Source: Flavobacterium limnophilum
Lineage (GTDB): Bacteria > Bacteroidota > Bacteroidia > Flavobacteriales > Flavobacteriaceae
Assembly: GCF_027111315.2 (NCBI RefSeq)
Contig: NZ_CP114289.2
Location: forward strand, 3,906,001 to 3,970,000
Reading direction: 5' to 3'
Length of the DNA: 64,000 bases
Both the position numbers and the translations under genes were made by a program. Below the pieces are notes generated by a model. That model worked only from the letters and a program-made list of their open reading frames with translations. It had not been told where the DNA came from and did not search any database. Shown in pieces: positions 17,901 to 25,998 of the stretch. How positions within the stretch are numbered: position 1 is the first letter of the stretch; each line of letters opens with the position of its first letter.

Positions 17901-20900
17901 ACCAGCGGTAAAAGAAGGCAAAACATTGGCAGTACTTCCTGCTACAATCGATGAATTATACCAAGAGTTAATGGTAGTGGCTGTTAATTGATTATTGAAT
18001 AAGGACGTGTCTAATTGTACAGCTCCAAAATCCCAAGCATCCGTTTTGCCATTTGAAGCGACAATAGTTGCTGCATTTTCAATATTCATGCCGTGAATAT
18101 AAAATTCAGCATTTGGAAATGAGGCACTTTTTAATGTTGCCGTAATTACACCTTTAGGGCCAGTATAGGTAAAACTTACTGCCGTCCCATCTGCGCCTCC
18201 AATGTTTTGAGCATTCACAGAACCTAAAACATTAGAATTGGAATCTTTAAACTCAAAAACTCCGTCAGTTCCACCGCCATAGGTACAAACCACGAATGTT
18301 ACTGTAGCATTACCTGCAACTATGATATCCATAGAGTTTCCAGGAAAGAATACCGCTCCGTGTGCTGCATCATGATATCCGAATTTTGAGGCATCCACAG
18401 TAGTGTTGCTTTTTAAATTAAGAATACCATCACTTGTTGTAAAAGTGTTGTAGCGCAATGCTTGGTAACTTGTTTGTGGAAGAACAGTGCCATTTGCAAA
18501 ATTATAGGTATAGGTTTTTCCGGGTATTGCTTCAACCACCACACTATTGTCTGCTATGTTTAAAGCATAGGTTGTAGGATTCGAAGTTGGATCAGAAAAA
18601 GTGATGGTAAGCACATTTCCATTTGCAGCAACAGAAGCAATATCACCAGTTAGAGTTGGTGTATAATAAGATAAAGCTTTGCCGTTTAAAGGAATTTGTA
18701 TTGATGCTGTTTCATTTGTTGCACTTATAACAGTCCCAGTACTTAATGCTACAGTTGCATTAGCGCTAGCATCTGCACCTGCGGTAAATGTAACAACGGT
18801 TCCATTGATAGTAATTGTTCCTGCTTTTTGAACCCAAGGAGTCAATGAAACAGGAGTTGTAACTGGTACAACTTCAATATATGGAACATAATTTGTACCT
18901 GTAAAATCTAATGTTACCACACCGGCAGTACCAACGTATAGAAAATCTACTGAAGTTCTATTTGTATCAAAATTGGCTAAGGTAGTAGAGGATTGAGATG
19001 ATTTATCGAAATTTCCTGTTGCACTTGAAACTGAAATTGTACCTGCGGAAAAAATACTACCACCAACTTTGATATACGAATTACCGTTAACTTGTAATTT
19101 AATTTGATTACCTGCTTTTAGGACAGAACCGTGTTGTGAACCATTATAACCATAAGTATTACTTGCACCTGGAACAATTTCTACCAATCCTTTGTTTATG
19201 CCAACATTTCCAGGCGTAATTTTAGGAATAATGCTTCCATCTCTAAAGTCAAAGAAATAAGGTACATTTTTAACAGATGCAGTGTAAGCTGCTCCCATTT
19301 GGGCAGGTATCACACTTACAGAAGGTAGGTAAACATCACTTCCGGGAGTAACTGCTTTGAAGTTCAATGCTTTTGAAGCACCTGAATAAACAAAATCATA
19401 AGTATCAACTAAATCAGTTGTGACTTTTGTGGCTTGAGTTCCCAAATCACCAGAAACTGTTGCCGTTCCCGACATACTTAAAGAAGAATATTGTGAGCCA
19501 AGAAATTTTAGTGCGCTACTTCCAGCAACAGCAATGTTCATTTCTTGATTTGCTTTTAAATCCAGACCATAAGTTGTGCCTTGATGAGTATACGCACCAG
19601 CCAAAGTTAGCAACCCATCTGTACTTTGTTTATTTGTTATGATAGTGCCATCTGTAAAATCATATTTAGTAGTTCCATTTAAATAACTATTGTCATATAG
19701 CTTAATAGTGTATGTTTTGGGGTCAGTACTGCTATTGGCATAAGTAATATTTAAATTGCCTCCAGAAATTGTAGCTGAAGCAATATCACCGGAAACAGTA
19801 GGAGTAAGAGTAGATATATTGCCTCCTAAATCAATGGCAACAAATCCATTATCAGGTAATGAACTTAATACAACACCACTACTTAGCGTAATTGTAGCGT
19901 TATCTGTTGCTGTGGCTCCAGAACTTAAGTTAATGGTAACTCCATTCAGCGTTACTGTACCTGATTTTTGCACATAAGTGCTTAAAGAAACAGCATAAGG
20001 ATTAGGAGAAATTTCTATGTATGGCAAGTATGCTGTTCCTCCGCCTGTATGATTAAGAACTACTGTTCCAGCTGTACCAACATAAAGAAAATCTACATAT
20101 AATGGATTTCCATCGCTAAATGTAGCTCCTGTGTTATTGTTTTGAGAAGTTACGTTAAAAGCTCCTGTAGCACTAGAGGCAGTGATTACTCCTGCGGAAT
20201 ATTGATCTGCTGCAACTCTAATATAGCTGTTTCCGGCAACTTGCAATGTTATTTTATTGCCGTCTTTAAAAGTGATACCGTGCTGGATACCATTTAGTCC
20301 AAGTCCATTTGTAGCTCCTGCCTCGATCTTGAACAATCCTGCTGTTATGGTATTTGGAGGACTAGAAGGCACAATACTTCCGTCCCTAAGATCAAAATAA
20401 TAAGGAATGTTTTTTTCTGCTACTGTAAAGTTTTTTCCTAATTGCGCAGGAATAACTTCAATCTTTGGCAAATAAACATCATTACCCGTTCCCGCAATAG
20501 TTTTAAAATTTAAAGTTTTTGCAACACCAGAATATACAAAATCATAAGTATCCACTTTATCGGTGGCTACTTTTGTAACTTGTGTTCCCAAATCCCCTGA
20601 AACGGATGCAGTACCCACCATCTTTAGGCCAGAATAAGTAGATCCAAGAAAACGAATCGTACAACTTCCTGGTACGGCGATGTTGATTTCCTGATTCACT
20701 TTTAATTGTAGACCATAGCCAGTTGGACTATTATTGTGCCAAATATAAGCCCCGGCTAATGTTAGTTTCCCATCAGTACTCTGCTTCGCAGTAATAATGG
20801 TTCCGTCCCTAAAATCATAGGTGACAGCATTTGTAATTTGCCCCTGTACCAAAGACGCAAAAAACAACAATGCGAATAATAAAAAATAATTTTTTTTCAT
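14919..20900 (-). CDS. Giant multidomain pectin methylesterase (CE8) with T9SS tail
   Basis: This 1993-residue protein has signal MKKNYFLLFALLFFASLVQG. The N-terminal ~1000 residues hold three repeat units starting at residues 28, 413 and 799 (YDFRDGTII, YDFTDGTII, YNFANGTVL), a period of ~385. Each of the first two contains two beta-rich sub-domains and an Ig-like segment. The third diverges after its start, and further Ig-like domains run to ~1490. Residues ~1500-1900 are a CE8 pectinesterase: Q1718-D1719 in GRQDSFF, D1741 in VDYIFGG and R1810 in GRPW supply the expected catalytic set. Residues ~1920-1993 form a T9SS sorting domain. Typical CE8 enzymes have 300-450 residues, so the repeats are an unusual addition, probably pectin- or wall-binding. 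It should de-esterify homogalacturonan for PL1. Confidence 0.9.
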   Translation of the reverse strand: MKKNYFLLFALLFFASLVQGQITNAVTYDFRDGTIITAKQSTDGKLTLAGAYIWHNNSPTGYGLQLKVNQEINIAVPGSCTIRFLGSTYSGLKMVGTASVSGDLGTQVTKVATDKVDTYDFVYSGVAKTLNFKTIAGTGNDVYLPKIEVIPAQLGKNFTVAEKNIPYYFDLRDGSIVPSSPPNTITAGLFKIEAGATNGLGLNGIQHGITFKDGNKITLQVAGNSYIRVAADQYSAGVITASSATGAFNVTSQNNNTGATFSDGNPLYVDFLYVGTAGTVVLNHTGGGTAYLPYIEISPNPYAVSLSTYVQKSGTVTLNGVTINLSSGATATDNATITLSSGVVLSSLPDNGFVAIDLGGNISTLTPTVSGDIASATISGGNLNITYANSSTDPKTYTIKLYDNSYLNGTTKYDFTDGTIITNKQSTDGLLTLAGAYTHQGTTYGLDLKANQEMNIAVAGSSALKFLGSQYSSLSMSGTATVSGDLGTQATKVTTDLVDTYDFVYSGASKALNFKAVTPGSDVYLPSVSVIPAQMGAAYTASVKNVPYFFDFRDGSIIPKITPGNVGINKGLVEIVPGASNTYGYNGSQHGSVLKAGNQIKLQVNGNSYIKVGGSIFSAGTISVSSATGNFDKSSQSSTTLANFDTNRTSVDFLYVGTAGVVTLDFTGTNYVPYIEVVPVTTPVSLTPWVQKAGTITINGTVVTFTAGADASANATVALSTGTVISATNETASIQIPLNGKALSYYTPTLTGDIASVAANGNVLTITFSDPTSNPTTYALNIADNSVVVEAIPGKTYTYNFANGTVLPQTSYQALRYNTFTTSDGILNLKSNTTVDASKFGYHDAAHGAVFFPGNSMDIIVAGNATVTFVVCTYGGGTDGVFEFKDSNSNVLGSVNAQNIGGADGTAVSFTYTGPKGVITATLKSASFPNAEFYIHGMNIENAATIVASNGKTDAWDFGAVQLDTSLFNNQLTATTINSWYNSSIVAGSTANVLPSFTAGVLSWVGGSDDRLRTTNTNLTRFDENIAGAVDYTGRVYVNAAAASGRYMSLTLSADDEITIFASTDAGGIINFQYVADAASQTNQVSVPTAVTELHFVAKQAGTYHVFDTQGKPSYYRILRKDAVYKALTGNVDVTLASGIPSGYTIVFTNEAGKIWSSAVSGGTYNVNLPQGYTYALSLAGANGYIISNGTSLNVTNTTTTYDIAIQAVELHTVSGNITGLGTDISKVTLNYVPAASANKIYVPTPVINTGAATYTVQLEPNVEYTISGQGVNNYEILSNKITIGNAAVAVDVAFTAKPVYNVAINTTGLDATQLSKLALTFTNLNESGYVYNFSSVSGIALRNGVYTVAYSGLDEYPVETGLISNLTVNGANTSKAFDFKPVTNWSFDDKVIANGTPAYKGMLFTGTIANEIAKGHITTKAGATIKVPVNVGDKVTITYYYSADFSIEGGTAITTASNSTTTFENVEYSYAGSVPGFVTITVGSGAATTYFTNIAVGGSNPYKSIITVGTDKEYQTINAALSAVSKMTRTSSDRVTIMIDPGNYEEMLEITQANVTLKNAATTPNIDLLNKGVDIKDGAVRITSYYGHGYNYYSMKNNQKWNADVLKTNKENGYLTYENKGSGTTNGSYWNATVVVYANGFEANDIIFENSFNQYISKKESEDVVVMWTSESKGVRPTNIGNTAVQDRSFVERAAALSITNNVDKVVLNKCRVVGRQDSFFGGVGSRVVVYKGVMMGAVDYIFGGMTAVFYKTDLAMNTSDVSGDESYLTAAQQASGRGYLMYECNVTTAIPGTETASTYRSKPGYFGRPWQATTSEVVFYNTTIETSNFPGSEGLSLIKPLGWQNSLGGISAKMYEYGTIENSGVDNSSSRASWATKLSSPTLTDGTAITTLNFTKGSDGWDPIPQLIANDPALGIKQHLANSNVNVYAYKDVIVVSNVKSNTKVNVYNLNGALVKSFDTIENTQFNLNKGIWIVVVKDAEGQKAVKLMTY

Positions 20901-20939
20901 AAAACAAGTAGGTTAGTTATTTTTAAACTCTGAAATAAG

Positions 20940-20961
20940 TGTAATCGATTGCGCAAATTTA
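20940..20961 (-). promoter_or_regulatory. LacI-type operator overlapping the methylesterase promoter
   Basis: TGTAATCGATTGCGCA at 20940-20955 matches 15 of 16 bases of the operator before the PL1 gene. On the minus strand it directly follows a perfect -7 box TAAATTTG (complement at 20954-20961), so a bound repressor would sit over the transcription start. The operator begins about 40 bp upstream of the methylesterase ATG. Confidence 0.6.
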
Positions 20962-20998
20962 ATTTTTTTTTTATCAATACATAAAAAAACAGCCATTT

Positions 20999-21057
20999 TT
21001 TTTTACGCATTACTTAAATTGTACCTATTTTTTTATACATTATTTAAATCAAACCTG
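20999..21057. repeat. Two imperfect tandem copies of a ~30-bp AT-rich sequence
   Basis: Copy 1 (20999-21027) has TACGCATTACTTAAATTG and copy 2 (21028-21057) has TATACATTATTTAAATCA, each after a T-run and followed by A/C CCT. They lie in the 430-bp divergent region between the methylesterase and the second GH27 gene, where paired regulator sites would be plausible. The remaining part of this gap (21058-21293) shows nothing further that I can name. Confidence 0.4.
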
Positions 21058-21293
21058 TTTTTTAATAATTGGTAATAAATTAAACGAAGCAGTATCAGAT
21101 TTGCAATAACCCGGTAAATTAATCTATAGTTTTTGCTAGGCATAAAGGTTGTCAAGTTGTATTTCGTAGAATTTTAAAAGCTTTAAGAGTATTTATCTTT
21201 CCACTAAAAAAGAGGAAGCTTTTTCCTGAAAAAGATCATCCCAAACTTGAATCACAATCCTTCTATTTATTAGCTGTTTTTTTGCCATATTAA

Positions 21294-21333
21294 TTTGTTT
21301 TTGTGCCTTTTTTTAAATTACATTTACAAATGT
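21294..21333 (+). promoter_or_regulatory. Promoter with dyad element, copy 1 (second GH27 gene)
   Basis: TTTG (21294-21297), then 21 bp, then TACATTTA (21319-21326) resembles a Bacteroidota -33/-7 pair. The -7 box sits inside the dyad ACATTT-AC-AAATGT (21320-21333). The 25 bases at 21309-21333 recur exactly at 25893-25917 before the first GH43 gene. Confidence 0.55.
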
Positions 21334-21379
21334 GAATACTACACTTATGAACAAATTATTTTACCAAAAAATAATAGAA

Positions 21380-23224
21380 ATGATTCAATCTAAATTTTAC
21401 AAAATCGCATTCGCCGTTTTATGCTGTTCTATATCCATTTATTCTGTTCAATCCCAGACCAAAAGAGACTTTCATGATTGGGCAGCAACTCCGCCAATGG
21501 GCTGGAATAGCTGGGATTGCTTTGGTCCCACGGTTACCGAGGCAGAAGTAAAAGCCAATGCCGATTATATGGCTAAATACCTAAAACCCTACGGATGGAA
21601 TTATATTATAGTCGATATCAGATGGTATGTGGGCAATGACAAAGCACACGGATACAACGAAAAAGATCCCGATTATGTCTTGGACCAATACGGCAGATTT
21701 ATGCCGGCAGCAAACCGTTTTCCTTCGGCGGCGGGAGGAAAAGGTTTCAAACCCTTGGCCGATTACCTTCATAATAAAGGCTTGAAGTTTGGAATCCATA
21801 TTATGCGAGGCATTCCCGTAATCGCCGTAAAACAAAACTTGCCCATAAAAGGAACGAATTTCACGGCCAAGGATATTTATTCCGATAAAGACCAGTGCAC
21901 TTGGTTGCGCGATATGTACACGGTAGTTCCCACCAAGCCGGGTGCGCAAGAATATTACAATTCACTTTTTGAATTGTATGCTTCTTGGGGATTGGACTTT
22001 GTCAAGATTGACGACCTTTCTTCGCCTATTTATTTTGAAGGAGAAATCGATATGATCCGCAAAGCCATTGACCGCACGGGGCGTAAAATCGTTTTGAGTA
22101 CTTCTCCCGGCGAAACTCCAATTGCACACGCCGATCACGTGCAGAAAAATGCGAATATGTGGCGTACCGTTGGTGATTTTTGGGACAGTTGGCAACAATT
22201 GAAAGAGCATTTCGAAGTCTTCGAACGTTGGAACAAATGGCGAGCTTACGGTGCTTATCCCGATGGCGATATGTTGCCGCTGGGGCGAATTGGCATCCGG
22301 GCAGAAAGAGGCGATCCTCGAATGACGGCCTTTACCAAGGATGAACAATATACCTTGATGACTTTATGGAGCATTTTCAAATCGCCATTGATGTTTGGCG
22401 GAAACCTTCCGGACAATGATCCTTTTACGCTTTCGTTGCTGACCAATAAAAACGTGTTGAAAGTGTTGAACGAAAGCACGAACAACAAACCGCTTTTCAC
22501 CGACAAAGACAAAGCCGCTTGGATGGCTGACGAACCAAAAACAGGAGCCAAATACTTGGCGGTTTTCAATACAACCGACCAAAAAATGGTAACCGAAGAA
22601 AAAGCGGTTTGGAACAGCGGAATAATTTCAAGAGCAACTCCAGGTCAAAGTGCCAAGGTTGACATTGCTATTTCGGGTGCCAAAAAACTCTATTTAATAG
22701 TAAATGATGCAGGCGATAATACGGATTGGGATCACGCCAACTGGATTGAACCCACTTTATACAACGGAAACGACTCTATCAAACTCACCAGTTTGAAGTG
22801 GAGAAAAGCAACATCAGGCTGGCAAAAACCAAAGCTGAACCAAAGCGTTTCCGGCAATAGCTTGATCACGAAAAAAGTTAAATATGAAAATGGTATCGGC
22901 ACGCATTCCAATTCCATTATAGAATTTGATTTGCCGGAAGGCTACACTCGTTTTAAAACCATTGTTGGTTTAGACGAAGCTTGTATTTCTCAAAATGTGG
23001 GTGCCACTGTGAAATTTTTAGTCTTTACTGAAAATCCTTCGGGACCACCGCCACCGCCAAGCGCAAAAATATCCGTAAACCTGAAAAACTTTGGACTTTT
23101 GGACAACTATTTGATTACTGATTTATGGTCAGGAAAAGTAGTTGGACAATTTTCGGGCGAGTTTGCTCCCGAAATCAATTCGCACGGAGCGGGTTTATAT
23201 AAATTGGTAAAAGTGTCGAAATAG
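21380..23224 (+). CDS. GH27-type alpha-galactosidase/beta-L-arabinopyranosidase with NPCBM-like domain
   Basis: The ATG at 21380 begins a good signal peptide (MIQSKFYKIAFAVLCCSISI, cleaved near VQSQ). The frame opens at a GTG at 21332, but that codon lies inside a promoter-like dyad. The mature protein starts with the GH27 motif AATPPMGWNSWDCFG. FVKIDDLS provides the nucleophile D211 and RTVGDFWD the acid/base D266. A second beta region follows. Then an NPCBM-like galactose-binding domain (WRKATSGWQKPKLNQS, NGIGTHSNSIIEFDLP) is placed before the final beta strands. It is much larger than the other GH27 here (615 against 411 residues) and probably has a different linkage preference. The GH31 gene follows after 41 bp. 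Confidence 0.85.
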   Translation: MIQSKFYKIAFAVLCCSISIYSVQSQTKRDFHDWAATPPMGWNSWDCFGPTVTEAEVKANADYMAKYLKPYGWNYIIVDIRWYVGNDKAHGYNEKDPDYVLDQYGRFMPAANRFPSAAGGKGFKPLADYLHNKGLKFGIHIMRGIPVIAVKQNLPIKGTNFTAKDIYSDKDQCTWLRDMYTVVPTKPGAQEYYNSLFELYASWGLDFVKIDDLSSPIYFEGEIDMIRKAIDRTGRKIVLSTSPGETPIAHADHVQKNANMWRTVGDFWDSWQQLKEHFEVFERWNKWRAYGAYPDGDMLPLGRIGIRAERGDPRMTAFTKDEQYTLMTLWSIFKSPLMFGGNLPDNDPFTLSLLTNKNVLKVLNESTNNKPLFTDKDKAAWMADEPKTGAKYLAVFNTTDQKMVTEEKAVWNSGIISRATPGQSAKVDIAISGAKKLYLIVNDAGDNTDWDHANWIEPTLYNGNDSIKLTSLKWRKATSGWQKPKLNQSVSGNSLITKKVKYENGIGTHSNSIIEFDLPEGYTRFKTIVGLDEACISQNVGATVKFLVFTENPSGPPPPPSAKISVNLKNFGLLDNYLITDLWSGKVVGQFSGEFAPEINSHGAGLYKLVKVSK

Positions 23225-23265
23225 GTTGAGTTCAAAAAAGAGTATTAATATCTAAAATTGTTATC

Positions 23266-25731
23266 GTGAAACAAAGAAGCCTAATTTTATGTTGCCTACT
23301 ATTTGCAGTACAATTATTTGCTCAAAATTATCAGAAAACGGCTTTGGGTCTAAAAACCAAACTTCAGTCCATTGATGTTGAAGTTCAGTTCTACAGTCCA
23401 AGTATTGTTCGTGTTTTAAAATCACCCCAAGGAGTCGCTTTCAAAAAAGAAAGCCTATCCGTAAACAAAAAACCGCAGGAAACAAAATTTACAATCCAAC
23501 AAAAAGGAGACGTCGTTTCGATGAAAAGCGAAAAATTGAAAGTGGATGTTGATTTAAAATCGGGTAAAATATCGTATTACACACTTGCAGGAGTTGCACT
23601 TTTAAAGGAAACAGAATCAGGAGCAACCTTTACTGATTTTGATGATGCAGGATCTAAAACCTATGGCATCAATCAATTATTTACACTAGATAATGACGAG
23701 GCTATTTATGGTCTGGGGCAACAACAGCGAGGTAAATTGTCTTTGCGTGACGCAAAAATCAACATGGTGCAAGGCAACACGGACGACTATGTTCCTTTCC
23801 TAGTTTCTACAAAAGGGTACGGATTGTTCTGGGATAATTATTCTCCGACTACTTTTGAAGACAAACCCGACAGTACTTCATTCAAATCGGAGGTTGGCGA
23901 TTGCATTGATTATTATTTTATGGTGGGCGGAAATATTGACGGATCCATTGCGGGTATGCGGGAACTTACCGGACAAGCTCCAATGTTCCCATTATGGACA
24001 TTTGGTTATTGGCAAAGTAAAGAACGATACAAAAGCCAAAATGAATTGGTAGGCGTTGTGAGTAAATACCGTGAACTGGGTGTTCCTATTGATGGAATTA
24101 TTCAGGATTGGCAATATTGGGGCAACAATTACCTGTGGAATGCCATGGACTTCCTCAACCCCGAATTCCCAAACCCAAAAAAAATGGTGGATGATATTCA
24201 CGACATGAATGCACACGTAATTATTTCTATTTGGAATTCATTTGGACCACAAACCAAGCAATTCCGAGAAATGCAACCCAAGGGTATGCTTCTAAATTTT
24301 GGCACATGGCCTCAATCAGGATTGGAAGCTTGGCCGCCAAATCGGGACTATCCATCAGGTGTTCAGCCTTATGATCCTTACAATCCAGAAGCTCGCGATA
24401 TCTATTGGAGGTATTTGAACAAAGGTCTTTTTTCTGTGGGAATAGATGGTTGGTGGATGGATTCATCAGAACCAGATCATCTGGATTTCAAACCTTCCGA
24501 TTTTGATTTAAAAACCTATCTAGGCTCATTCCGTAAAGTACGCAATGCTTTCCCGTTGATGACGGTAGGAGGAGTTTCAGAACACCAACGTGCAGCAAGT
24601 TCGGACAAACGCATTTTTATCCTTACCCGCTCAGCATTTGCCGGACAGCAACGTTACGGAGCCAATACATGGTCAGGCGACGTGAATTCATCTTGGCAAT
24701 CGTTACGCAACCAGATACCCGCTGGTCTGAACTTTTCGATGAGTGCTATTCCTTATTGGAATACTGATATTGGTGGTTTTTTTGCAGGTGCGTACAAAAA
24801 AGGATGGGGTGACGGAACCAAGAATCCATCGTTTCAAGAATTATATGTTCGCTGGCTTCAGTTTGGTGCATTTACTCCCATGATGCGTTCACATGGTACA
24901 GATATTCCTAGAGAAATATATAATTTTGGAAAAAAAGGCGAAACAATCTATGATGCGATAGCCAAAACAATCGATTTGCGTTATTCACTCTTGCCATACA
25001 TTTACTCTACTGCTTGGGATATTACGAATAGTCAATCCACCATGATGCGTGCTTTGGTAATGGATTTTAATGACAAGAAAGTGGTAGAGATGAACAATGA
25101 GTATCTATTTGGTAAATCAATATTGGTTGCACCAGTTGTTAATGCCCAATATACTCCGGAAACTATTGTAAAATCAAACGAAGAAACAGGTTGGAATAAA
25201 AATAATGATGCCAATGGTGCTAAAGCACAAGCGGTTACTTTTACTCAAGCTAAATCAACAAAAGTGTATTTGCCAGGAGGAACGGTTTGGTATGACTTCT
25301 GGACAAACGAGAAAATCAAAGGAGGTCAGGAAATAGAAAAAACAACAACTATCGATGAAATTCCTTTGTATATTAAAGCAGGAAGTATAATTCCTTTTGG
25401 TCCCCAAGTGCAATATGCTATGGAGAAAAAATGGGATAATTTAGAAATTCGTGTTTACCCTGGAACCAATGGTGAATTCACTTTATACGAAGATGAAAAC
25501 GACAATTACAATTATGAAAAAGGAGCCTTTTCGACAATTACATTCAAATGGAATGATAAAGCACAAACACTGACTATTGCTAAAAGAAAAGGAAGTTTCA
25601 ATGGGATGTTGAAAAATAGAATATTTAATATAGTACTTGTAAATAAGAAAAAAGGAACAGGAGCAACTATCACTTCTAAATTCAATAAAACAATAATCTA
25701 CAACGGAAAAGCAATATCCGTAAAACTATAA
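23266..25731 (+). CDS. GH31 alpha-xylosidase/alpha-glucosidase-type enzyme (secreted)
   Basis: This 821-residue protein starts at a GTG. That start is accepted because a standard signal peptide (MKQRSLILCCLLFAVQLFAQ) begins exactly there. An N-terminal beta-sandwich leads to the GH31 barrel: PLWTFGYWQSKERY, DGIIQDWQYWG, the nucleophile D399 in WWMDSSEPD, RSAFAGQQRYGANTWSGD with acid/base D472, and YWNTDIGGFF. Distal beta domains follow (VWYDFWTNEKIKGG, YPGTNGEFTLYEDE). The sequence looks most like bacterial alpha-xylosidases, which would fit xyloglucan breakdown with the GH5 and GH2 enzymes. Other GH31 specificities remain possible. A hairpin lies downstream. Confidence 0.88.
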   Translation: MKQRSLILCCLLFAVQLFAQNYQKTALGLKTKLQSIDVEVQFYSPSIVRVLKSPQGVAFKKESLSVNKKPQETKFTIQQKGDVVSMKSEKLKVDVDLKSGKISYYTLAGVALLKETESGATFTDFDDAGSKTYGINQLFTLDNDEAIYGLGQQQRGKLSLRDAKINMVQGNTDDYVPFLVSTKGYGLFWDNYSPTTFEDKPDSTSFKSEVGDCIDYYFMVGGNIDGSIAGMRELTGQAPMFPLWTFGYWQSKERYKSQNELVGVVSKYRELGVPIDGIIQDWQYWGNNYLWNAMDFLNPEFPNPKKMVDDIHDMNAHVIISIWNSFGPQTKQFREMQPKGMLLNFGTWPQSGLEAWPPNRDYPSGVQPYDPYNPEARDIYWRYLNKGLFSVGIDGWWMDSSEPDHLDFKPSDFDLKTYLGSFRKVRNAFPLMTVGGVSEHQRAASSDKRIFILTRSAFAGQQRYGANTWSGDVNSSWQSLRNQIPAGLNFSMSAIPYWNTDIGGFFAGAYKKGWGDGTKNPSFQELYVRWLQFGAFTPMMRSHGTDIPREIYNFGKKGETIYDAIAKTIDLRYSLLPYIYSTAWDITNSQSTMMRALVMDFNDKKVVEMNNEYLFGKSILVAPVVNAQYTPETIVKSNEETGWNKNNDANGAKAQAVTFTQAKSTKVYLPGGTVWYDFWTNEKIKGGQEIEKTTTIDEIPLYIKAGSIIPFGPQVQYAMEKKWDNLEIRVYPGTNGEFTLYEDENDNYNYEKGAFSTITFKWNDKAQTLTIAKRKGSFNGMLKNRIFNIVLVNKKKGTGATITSKFNKTIIYNGKAISVKL

Positions 25732-25745
25732 ACAACTAAATCAAG

Positions 25746-25787
25746 CCCCCAGAATTTGTTAATGGACAGATTTTGGGGTTATTTTTA
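25746..25787 (+). terminator. Probable terminator after GH31
   Basis: An imperfect stem of CCCCAGAATTTGT against ACAGATTTTGGGG, followed by a T-rich stretch, lies 15 bp after the GH31 stop codon. Confidence 0.55.
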
Positions 25788-25879
25788 ATGTCTTCATTCC
25801 ACAAAATCTACTTCTTCTAAAAGCATCAAATCAAAATTATGGGCTTCATAATTTACAAGTCGTTTTTTTATCAGGTTGA

Positions 25880-25917
25880 TTTGTTTATATGCTTTTTTAA
25901 ATTACATTTACAAATGT
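25880..25917 (+). promoter_or_regulatory. Promoter with dyad element, copy 2 (first GH43 gene)
   Basis: TTTG (25880-25883), 19 bp, then TACATTTA (25903-25910) within the dyad ACATTT-AC-AAATGT (25904-25917). The 25 bases 25893-25917 are identical to 21309-21333. It is placed to drive the GH43 to GH51 arabinose module. Confidence 0.55.
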
Positions 25918-25998
25918 ATAAAACACACTTATAATAAATTTTTTTTAGTGGGAAATAAAAGTTCATTATAATGCTAATAAATTCCTTGAAAAACACCT

